In this document: positions 57,731 to 64,000 of the stretch, in pieces
Layout of the letters: every line of letters starts with the position of its first letter
Position numbering within the stretch: the stretch's first letter is position 1
Origin: CAXPZW01 sp964221845
GTDB taxonomy: Bacteria; Bacteroidota; Bacteroidia; Flavobacteriales_D; Sanyastnellaceae
DNA: 64,000 bases
Assembly (NCBI GenBank): GCA_964221845.1
Contig: CAXPZW010000037.1
Location: 17,605-81,604, forward strand
Reading direction: 5' to 3'
The notes under the pieces: model-generated
What the model was told of the DNA's origin: nothing
What the model saw: only the letters and a program-made list of their open reading frames with translations
The model's database searches: none
Position numbers and translations under genes: made by a program

Positions 57731-59809
57731 TTATTTCGACAGGAAGCCGAAGGTCTCGCTGTAGTAGAGCATTTGCTCGGCGAAGTTGTTGGGGTAGGTG
57801 ACCTTCACATCGGTCACGTTGCCGTCGGCGTCCATCACGGGCTCCATGATGGGGTTGACGAACCCGCCGTAAGGCGCAATGTTCAACGCCTCGCAGCGGT
57901 CCAGGACTTGCTGGTGCACGGCTTGGTCCACCTTCACGCCGTAGCCTTCTACCAGCGCTTTTGCGGCGCCAAAGTCACCTTGGCTCTTGATGCGTTGCAC
58001 CTCTTTCAGCAACTCGCCAAAGAGCACGCGCAGGGCCTCGTAGTCTTGGATGTCGTAGTACACCTTGCCATCGCGCTCCACGCGGGCAATCACGTTGTCA
58101 GCGGCGCCTTTTTCCAGCACCCAACCCGATACCCACGCGCGGTTACGCATGTGTGCTTCTTCGATGTCGGCGCCCAGTTCCAGGCGGCGCAGTTGGGCCA
58201 GCATGCCGTTGCGGATGTAGCTGTCGTATTCGGCTTTGCCCACGTCCAAGGTCTCCATCAGGCCCAGCTCTACCATCTTAGGATCAAGCATGTAGTAAAG
58301 GGCCACCAGATCGGCGCGGCCTTCTTCGATGGTGGACGAGTAGTTCTTCAAGGTCTCCTTGGTTTCGCCTACGCCCGCTTCGATTTGGCCCGATGCGTGG
58401 CCGATCACCTCGTGCATGGCGGTGTGCAGCTTGCCTGCCAAAGTGCTGTGCGCCTTGGTGCGCTCGATTTCCTCTTGGTCGTGCGCGAATTCTTCGAGCA
58501 TGCCGCTGGAACCGGCTTCGTCGTAAGCAGCCACGATGTTACCCAAGCTCACCGATTTGGAACCGTGCTTCACGCGGATCCAGTTGGCGTTCGGCAGGTT
58601 CACACCGATGGGGGTCGAAGGCGATGCGTCGCCCGCCTCACCGGCCACGTTGACCACGTTGTAGGTGATGCCCACCACTGAGTCTTTCTTGTGCTCGTCC
58701 ATGAACGGCGAGTGGTCTTCAAACCACTGGGCGGAGTTCATCAGGGTGGCCATGCGCTCAGAAGCTTCGAAGTCTTTGATCTCGACGATGGTCTCGTAGC
58801 TACCGGTGTAGCCGAGTGGGTCGTTGTACACCTCCACAAAACCGTTGATGTAGTCGATGTCGCCCTCGGTGTCGTTCACCCAGTTGATGTTGTAGCTCAC
58901 CCACGCGGCCAGGTCGCCCGTTTCGTAGTACTTCACCAGGTTGCGGATGGCGGCAGCTTGTTTGTCGTTCTCAGCAACGGCTTCGGCTTTGTTGAGCCAG
59001 TACACCACTTGTTCGAGGGCAGGGCCGTAGAGTCCGCCTACCTTATATACATCTTCGTAGACTTCGCCGTTTTCGTCGAGCATCAAACGCGAGTTGAGCG
59101 AGTGCTCCAGGGGGAATTCGCTTTGGCGCTCCTTGAGCTGGGCGTAGAAGGCCTCGGCTTGTGCGGTGGTCATGTCGGTGTCGTAGAAGTTCACTGCTGA
59201 ACCTTCCACGAGGCCTTTTTCCGCGTCTTTCTCCACCTTCTTGGCGTAGAGGGCGGGGTCGAACATGGCTTCCATGGCCTCGGCGCTCAGGGTTGCGCCT
59301 GTGTCTTCGAGTTGGCCTTCGAACCACGCGCGGTCAAACCCGGGGTTGAATTTGGTATTGGCGTAGTGGTGGTGGATGCCGTTGGCAAACCACACGCGCT
59401 TGAGGTAGAGCTCAAATTCGGTGAAGTTGGCGTCCGCCTTGTCACCTTGGTATGCGGTGTACACGGTTTCAAGGGCCTTGCGGATCTCGAGGTTGTGCTT
59501 GAAGTTTTGGTCGTACATCATGTCACGACCGCTGAGACCAGCTTGGTTCAAGTAGTACACCAGTGTGCGCTGCTTGGGCGAGAGGTTGTAGAACCCCGGA
59601 ACCTGGTAACGGATGATTTTGGTGTCTGCAAAGCGCTCAGCCTTCCAAACAAAGGATTCTTCTTCGGCATCGGAAATGCCGTCGTGATCGGCATCCGGAG
59701 CGGTTTCAGTGTTGGAGGTATTCGCCTCGGTATCGGCAGTGGCAGGAGTGCCGCAAGCTGCCATCAGCAGTGCGCAAGGCACGGCCAAAAAAAGTCCTGG
59801 TTTAAACAT
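57731..59809 (-). CDS. Dipeptidyl-peptidase III family (M49) lipoprotein
   Basis: Zinc exopeptidase that removes dipeptides from N-termini. It has 692 residues. A lipoprotein signal (GLFLAVPCALLMAACG) and a polar linker with DADHDGISDAEEE precede the catalytic region. The M49 zinc motif HEVIGH (H-E-x-x-x-H, from about residue 466) and the second motif EEGRADL (about 495) are both present. The lipobox suggests anchoring in the envelope, whereas eukaryotic DPP III is cytosolic. ATG 59809 is chosen for the lipobox; the frame is open to 59842. Confidence 0.94.
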   Translation of the reverse strand: MFKPGLFLAVPCALLMAACGTPATADTEANTSNTETAPDADHDGISDAEEESFVWKAERFADTKIIRYQVPGFYNLSPKQRTLVYYLNQAGLSGRDMMYDQNFKHNLEIRKALETVYTAYQGDKADANFTEFELYLKRVWFANGIHHHYANTKFNPGFDRAWFEGQLEDTGATLSAEAMEAMFDPALYAKKVEKDAEKGLVEGSAVNFYDTDMTTAQAEAFYAQLKERQSEFPLEHSLNSRLMLDENGEVYEDVYKVGGLYGPALEQVVYWLNKAEAVAENDKQAAAIRNLVKYYETGDLAAWVSYNINWVNDTEGDIDYINGFVEVYNDPLGYTGSYETIVEIKDFEASERMATLMNSAQWFEDHSPFMDEHKKDSVVGITYNVVNVAGEAGDASPSTPIGVNLPNANWIRVKHGSKSVSLGNIVAAYDEAGSSGMLEEFAHDQEEIERTKAHSTLAGKLHTAMHEVIGHASGQIEAGVGETKETLKNYSSTIEEGRADLVALYYMLDPKMVELGLMETLDVGKAEYDSYIRNGMLAQLRRLELGADIEEAHMRNRAWVSGWVLEKGAADNVIARVERDGKVYYDIQDYEALRVLFGELLKEVQRIKSQGDFGAAKALVEGYGVKVDQAVHQQVLDRCEALNIAPYGGFVNPIMEPVMDADGNVTDVKVTYPNNFAEQMLYYSETFGFLSK

Positions 59810-59947
59810 GATGTGACGCTTTGTAGTGGTGCGAAAATACAAAGCGTGAAACGGGCGTTTTTTTTGCGAGAGTTTCCCACCGCCAAATCGTGTATAAAAG
59901 CTCCAAGATCAGCCCGTGTTTTCCTTTCCCTTGGGGAATGAAGGTTG

Positions 59948-59955
59948 TACTTTTG
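59948..59955 (+). promoter_or_regulatory. -7 promoter box of the SSL2-type helicase
   Basis: TACTTTTG, an exact match, 23 bases before ATG 59979. It supports this start over the upstream in-frame codon at 59916. Confidence 0.55.
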
Positions 59956-59978
59956 CCGGGTTGATTCCCAAAGAGTCT

Positions 59979-61502
59979 ATGAGCCACGAAACGAAGAACG
60001 GAAGTGCCAAGAAGCCGGCCAAACAACTCTACGATTACCAAAAATCTGCGATCGCGAACATTTTTGAGCGCATTGAGCAGTTCCCAAACCGCTACAACCT
60101 GTTGTTTCAGCTGCCCACCGGCGGCGGAAAAACCGTGATCTTCTCGGAGATCGCCAAGCGGTACATCCAAAAGACCAAAAAGAAGGCCCTCATCCTCACC
60201 CACCGCATCGAGCTGTGCGCCCAGACCAGCAACATGCTCAGTGAGATTCATGTGCGCAACAAAATCATCAACTCCAAGGTCAAGGAACTCGACGATCAAG
60301 ACGATTTCGACTGCTTCGTGGCCATGGTGGAAACCCTCAACAACCGCCTGAACGACGACGTGTTTGAGGTGGAAGAGGTCGGCCTGGTGATCATCGATGA
60401 GGCTCACTACAACTCCTTCCGTAAACTCTTCAAATTCTTCTCGGACTGTGTCATCCTCGGGGTGACTGCAACGCCGCTCAGCTCCAACATCAAGCTGCCG
60501 CTGAAGGACAACTACAACGAGGTCATCGTAGGAGAGTCCATCGGCATGCTGATCGAAAAGGGTTTCCTCGCCAAAGCCGCTACTTACAGCTACGACGTAA
60601 ACCTGCGTTCGCTCAAGGTGGGCATCAACGGCGATTACACCGTGTCTTCCTCTGAGCGCTTGTACGGCAACTACTTCATGCAGGAAAAACTCCTGTACGC
60701 ATACGAAGAGAAAGCCAAGGGCACCAAAACCCTGATCTTCAACAACGGGATCAACACCTCCAAGCAGGTGTACGATATGTTCAAGGATGCCGGCTACGAA
60801 ATCCGCCACCTGGACAACACCCACTCCGAAACCGAGCGGAGAGAAATCCTCGAGTGGTTCCGCACCAAGCCGGACGCCATCCTCTCTTCGGTGTCCATCC
60901 TGACCACCGGTTTTGATGAGCCTTCGGTGTCCACGGTGATCCTGAACCGCGCCACCAAGAGTTTGACCCTGTACCACCAGATGATCGGCCGTGGTAGCCG
61001 TATCCTCAAGGACAAGAAGAACTTCACAGTGATTGACCTGGGCAACAACGCACGCCGTTTTGGCCTGTGGGAGAGCTACATCAATTGGCAGGAGATTTTC
61101 CGGGCGCCCAACAGCTACTTGGAAGCCCTGGCGTCAGACGACGAAATCGAGAAGAACTTCCACTACCAGATGCCCGAGGACTTGCGCAAGCGTTTTGCCA
61201 AGACCGAAGACGTGTCCTTTGACGTGAAGAAGACCTACGTAGCGGTCACCCGCGAAGGGGAGCGCCCCAAGGTGGCCTTGGAACGCAGCGTGGACCAACA
61301 CACCTCGATGATCTGCGAGAACACCGACGATTTCTTCGACGCCCTCGAGCTGATCGATCTCTTGGACCAAGACGTGGAATACCGCGTGAAGCAGTACAGC
61401 TACTGCATTTCCAAGAACACCGACAACTACCTCAAGTGGCTCCAAGACGACTACAAGCGCAAGCTCACCCTTGCGGTGCGTCGCCACTACGGGTATTCAT
61501 AA
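59979..61502 (+). CDS. DEAD/DEAH-box helicase, SSL2/XPB-like
   Basis: 507 residues, superfamily 2. It has a short basic N-terminus (ETKNGSAKKPAKQLYDYQK), motif I LPTGGGKTV, motif II VIIDEAHYNS (DEAH), motif III VTATPLSS, the helicase C domain with LIFNNGINTSKQVYDMFKDA, motif V SILTTGFDEPSV and motif VI QMIGRGSRIL. The C-terminal 130 residues (HYQMPEDLRKRFAKTEDVS and beyond) are family-specific. This stand-alone helicase is found in many Bacteroidota. Its substrate is unknown, and no nuclease or defence gene is adjacent. Confidence 0.93.
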   Translation: MSHETKNGSAKKPAKQLYDYQKSAIANIFERIEQFPNRYNLLFQLPTGGGKTVIFSEIAKRYIQKTKKKALILTHRIELCAQTSNMLSEIHVRNKIINSKVKELDDQDDFDCFVAMVETLNNRLNDDVFEVEEVGLVIIDEAHYNSFRKLFKFFSDCVILGVTATPLSSNIKLPLKDNYNEVIVGESIGMLIEKGFLAKAATYSYDVNLRSLKVGINGDYTVSSSERLYGNYFMQEKLLYAYEEKAKGTKTLIFNNGINTSKQVYDMFKDAGYEIRHLDNTHSETERREILEWFRTKPDAILSSVSILTTGFDEPSVSTVILNRATKSLTLYHQMIGRGSRILKDKKNFTVIDLGNNARRFGLWESYINWQEIFRAPNSYLEALASDDEIEKNFHYQMPEDLRKRFAKTEDVSFDVKKTYVAVTREGERPKVALERSVDQHTSMICENTDDFFDALELIDLLDQDVEYRVKQYSYCISKNTDNYLKWLQDDYKRKLTLAVRRHYGYS

Positions 61503-61661
61503 CTTTTTGCGCATCGCCGATAGGTCCGTGGCTCTAGGCACAGCCGTCCACGGCCAAACCGGATCTGTCGAATTTAACGCTGCCGGATTTGGTTTGGCGA
61601 GGCGATCTCCTACCTTGGAGTACCCCAACGCAGCCTGAAAATCCGGAAAAACCCAGTGTTT

Positions 61662-62078
61662 ATGCGCTATCGGACCGAGAACATTTACCAGGTGATTGAC
61701 ACGTCGGCCACGCCGTCTCAAGTGTACTCCGCTTTCACCAATCAGGAAATCCATTCTGCCTTCACCCGTATGGGGGCGCAAATCAACGCCGACGAAGGCG
61801 GCAAGTTCATCAGTTGTGGCGGCCAGAGTTTTGGGCGTTACATCCGACTGGTCAAGAACAAGCGCCTGGTGCTCAGTTGGTCACACAAAGAGTTGCCCAA
61901 GGATTACTACACCACCGTCCACATCGAAATTGAAAAGGTACCGGGAGGAAGCCGCGTGCATTTCAACCACGTAGGCGTGCCCGATTCGTGCGACGGATGG
62001 CTCACCGACTGCTGGACCAACACCTACTGGCGTCCCATGGTGGCCTACTTCGAGAATACCGAGTTAGCCTCGGCCTGA
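61662..62078 (+). CDS. SRPBCC (START/AHSA1-like) domain protein
   Basis: 138 residues, a single SRPBCC fold with a hydrophobic cavity. VYSAFTNQEIHSAFTRMGA opens the domain, GGKFISCGGQSFGRYIRLVK forms the central strands, and VHFNHVGVPDSCDGWLTDCW precedes the C-terminal helix, a pattern typical of AHSA1-like proteins. Ligand unknown. ATG 61662 was chosen over GTG 61656. Its 3' end overlaps the convergent tsaD gene by 15 bp. Confidence 0.85.
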   Translation: MRYRTENIYQVIDTSATPSQVYSAFTNQEIHSAFTRMGAQINADEGGKFISCGGQSFGRYIRLVKNKRLVLSWSHKELPKDYYTTVHIEIEKVPGGSRVHFNHVGVPDSCDGWLTDCWTNTYWRPMVAYFENTELASA

Positions 62079-63095
62079 TTCCAACGTCCAACGTGCTTTG
62101 GGCGCTGCGTTGAGCGGCGCTACCTGTCCTGCATCCAAGCGGAACTGTCCCGCCATTCCAATCATGGCCGCGTTGTCGGTGCAGTATTGAAATGCGGGAA
62201 TGAACGTGCGCCAGCCTTTGGCCTCGCCCACGTCTCTGAGGGTTTGACGCAGTCCGCTGTTGGCACTCACCCCTCCGGCCAACGCCACATCGGTGATGCC
62301 GAGTTCTTCGGCGGCCAAGACCAATTTGTCCATCAAGGTTTCCACAATCGTGTGCTGCACCGAGGCGCACAGGTCCTCCATGTTTTCGGCGATGAAGTTG
62401 GGGTTGGCCTTGACTTGTTTTTGCAAGAAGTAGAGCACCGCGGTTTTCAACCCGCTAAAGCTGTAGCCGTACCCATCCACTTTTGATTTAGGGAAAGCAA
62501 AGGCCTTGGGGTTGCCGTTTTTGGCGTTGCGGTCCACCAAGGGGCCGCCGGGGTAGGGCAGGCCAATGATCTTGGCGATTTTGTCAAAGGCTTCGCCGGC
62601 CGCGTCGTCGGTGGTTTCGCCGAGCACATCAAAGCGGGTAGGGCTGTTGACACGGACAATCTGCGTGTGTCCGCCCGAGACGGTCAAGCACAAAAACGGG
62701 AAGTTCGGCATGATTTGGTCGGGCGTGTCGGCGATGAAATGGGCCAGGATGTGCGCTTCCATGTGGTTGATGCCCACAACGGGAAGGGCGCGTGCTTGTG
62801 CCAGCGACTTGGCAAACGAAGTGCCCACCAGCAACGAGCCCATGAGTCCTGGGCCTTGGGTGAAGGCCACCCCTTCGAGGTCGTCGAGGGTCACGCCGGC
62901 TTGTTCCAGGGCGGTATGCACAGTGGGGACGATGTTGGATTGGTGGGCGCGGCTGGCCAATTCAGGCACCACGCCTCCGTAGGCTTCGTGGAGCTTTTGG
63001 GTGGCAACCACATTGGACAACACGCGGTTGCCGCGCAGGACCGCAGCGCTGGTGTCGTCACAGGAGGATTCGATGGCAAGCAGGAGTCGTTCCAC
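62064..63095 (-). CDS. tsaD: tRNA N6-threonylcarbamoyladenosine synthase subunit TsaD
   Basis: Transfers the threonylcarbamoyl group to A37 of tRNAs that read ANN codons, together with TsaB and TsaE. It has 343 residues. It has LLLAIESSCDDTSAAVL, GVVPELASRAHQSNIVP, the metal-binding HMEAHILAHF, TVSGGHTQIV and the ATP region GEAFDKIAKIIGLPYPGG. The start is GTG 63095. The frame stays open for about 260 codons upstream, but that part is antisense to the ABC exporter and has no TsaD character. Confidence 0.96.
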   Translation of the reverse strand: MERLLLAIESSCDDTSAAVLRGNRVLSNVVATQKLHEAYGGVVPELASRAHQSNIVPTVHTALEQAGVTLDDLEGVAFTQGPGLMGSLLVGTSFAKSLAQARALPVVGINHMEAHILAHFIADTPDQIMPNFPFLCLTVSGGHTQIVRVNSPTRFDVLGETTDDAAGEAFDKIAKIIGLPYPGGPLVDRNAKNGNPKAFAFPKSKVDGYGYSFSGLKTAVLYFLQKQVKANPNFIAENMEDLCASVQHTIVETLMDKLVLAAEELGITDVALAGGVSANSGLRQTLRDVGEAKGWRTFIPAFQYCTDNAAMIGMAGQFRLDAGQVAPLNAAPKARWTLESGRG

Positions 63096-63155
63096 GGCGT
63101 GCAATTGGTAGGTGCAAAAATTGACAATTTCGCCCTTCCCCGGCGCGAATCGTTC

Positions 63156-63163
63156 TAGATTTG
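63156..63163 (+). promoter_or_regulatory. -7 promoter box of the ABC exporter gene
   Basis: TAGATTTG, an exact match, 7 bases before GTG 63171. Confidence 0.5.
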
Positions 63164-63170
63164 TGCCTGC

Positions 63171-64000
63171 GTGAGCTCCTCTTCCAAACGTACATTCAAT
63201 TGGGGCGTGCTGTGGCGCGTCATCGACCAAGTCAAGCCCTACCGCGGGCGCTTCATCCTTACCGGCGTGTTTGTGCTGGTGCTGGCTGGATTGGCCCCTG
63301 TGCGCCCGTACCTGATTGGGCGCGCCATGGATGTGGAAATGGCCAGCGGCGACTTGCCCGGCCTGCTCAACATTTTTGCGCTGGTGGTGGGGCTGCTGGT
63401 GATCGAATCCATCTTCCAGTTTTACCAAACCTACTTGGCCAACTACGTGGCCCAAAGCGTGACCCTGGATTTGCGTTCGCGGTTGTACGACCACGTGTTG
63501 GGTTTCCGCCTGCGCTTCTTTGACCAGACGCCTGTGGGCACCTTCGTGACCCGTTTGGTATCGGACATCGACGGAATTGCCCGGGTGTTCTCCCAAGGCC
63601 TGCTCAACATTGTGGGCGATGTGCTGCGCTTGATTGTGGTGATCATCGTCATGCTCGTCACCAACTGGAAGCTGAGTCTCATTGTTTTGTTGCCCATTCC
63701 CATTCTGCTGTTTGCCACACGGGTGTTCCAGCGCGTGGTCAAGCAGGCGTTTGTAGACGTGCGCAACATGGTGTCCAAGCTCAATGTGTTCGTGCAAGAG
63801 CACGTGACCGGCATGGCCGTGGTGCAGATCTTCAACCGCGAAAAGCACGAGCGCGCCCAGTTTGAGCAGCTCAACCGCCAACACCGCAAGGCCAACATCC
63901 GCACGATTTGGGCCTTTTCCATCTTCTTCCCTGTGGTGGAATTGCTCAGTGCCGCTTCGGTGGCCTTGTTGCTCTGGTGGGGCATGGGAGACGTGGCCCG
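63171..64000 (+). CDS. ABC exporter, membrane domain (partial)
   Basis: The frame opens at GTG 63171 and runs off the right edge. About 276 residues are visible, all of the type 1 exporter membrane domain. Helices include FILTGVFVLVLAGLAPV and LLNIFALVVGLLVIESIF, with the coupling region DLRSRLYDHVLGFRLRFFD and the typical TPVGTFVTRLVSDIDGI. The ATPase half must lie outside the window. Full-length family members have about 590 residues. Lipids or drugs are possible substrates. The gene is divergent from tsaD. Confidence 0.92.
   Translation, partial: MSSSSKRTFNWGVLWRVIDQVKPYRGRFILTGVFVLVLAGLAPVRPYLIGRAMDVEMASGDLPGLLNIFALVVGLLVIESIFQFYQTYLANYVAQSVTLDLRSRLYDHVLGFRLRFFDQTPVGTFVTRLVSDIDGIARVFSQGLLNIVGDVLRLIVVIIVMLVTNWKLSLIVLLPIPILLFATRVFQRVVKQAFVDVRNMVSKLNVFVQEHVTGMAVVQIFNREKHERAQFEQLNRQHRKANIRTIWAFSIFFPVVELLSAASVALLLWWGMGDVA

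Noticed and set aside
59979..61502. Helicase as part of a phage-defence system
   Set aside because: No nuclease, methylase, SIR2, TIR or other defence domain is adjacent, and the helicase is of a common stand-alone Bacteroidota type.
63096..63884. Long N-terminal extension of tsaD
   Set aside because: The frame is open by chance antisense to the ABC exporter. It has no TsaD similarity, and GTG 63095 gives the normal family length.

Overview
The window is a gene-dense chromosomal segment of a member of the Bacteroidota, probably a relatively GC-rich relative of the Flavobacteriales. Four observations support this. (1) Many genes have a TAnnTTTG element a few bases before the start codon, which is the -7 box of the Bacteroidota housekeeping sigma factor. 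(2) Type IX secretion (T9SS) parts and cargo are present: PorD, and type A and type B C-terminal sorting domains. (3) The gene order bamD-rpoZ-coaBC-porD-recN is one I know from flavobacteria. (4) Lineage markers are present: serine palmitoyltransferase, a YtxJ-type thiol protein, MutS2 without Smr, and a fused alpha/beta 2-oxoacid dehydrogenase E1. No rRNA, tRNA, CRISPR array, transposase or integrase was recognised.

Layout. 1-8.5 kb: 3-hydroxybutyryl-CoA dehydrogenase (cut by the left edge), a voltage-gated-type K+ channel, a decayed T9SS sorting-domain remnant, mutS2, miaA and small membrane or hypothetical genes. 8.5-19.5 kb: fused E1 dehydrogenase, FAD oxidoreductase, a large envelope protein, M61 peptidase, rarA, aldolase and a BtuF-like protein. 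19.5-22.9 kb: a distinctly AT-rich insert with an AraC-type membrane regulator, a T9SS cargo protein and a two-heme lipoprotein, ending in a large imperfect hairpin. 22.9-32 kb: menB, a patatin/beta-barrel protein, then a small glycan cluster (Gfo/Idh oxidoreductase, two glycosyltransferases, a flippase, a GNAT/FemAB-like protein). 32-37.4 kb: a signalling cluster with five receiver domains, one histidine kinase, two tandem LuxR-type regulators and a PP2C/SpoIIE phosphatase. 37.4-43.1 kb: a DEXH helicase of the ligase-associated type and a TonB-dependent receptor. 43.1-48.1 kb: the recN-porD-coaBC-rpoZ-bamD block. 48.4-64 kb: serine palmitoyltransferase, truA, two lipoproteins, argS, two tandem choice-of-anchor B secreted proteins, an antitoxin-like orphan, a DPP III peptidase, an SSL2-type helicase, an SRPBCC protein, tsaD and the start of an ABC exporter.

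Most genes are ordinary housekeeping genes. The parts that deserve a second look are the signalling cluster with its TGTAGG-N6/7-CCTACA inverted repeats, the AT-rich insert with its attC-like hairpin, a family of degenerate 7-bp repeats that recurs in intergenic DNA (including a long inverted-repeat element between two convergent genes), an intrinsic terminator lying directly before coaBC, and the sorting-domain gene remnant. I did not find a clearly new defence or biosynthetic system. Coordinates of short sites were counted by eye and could be off by a base.
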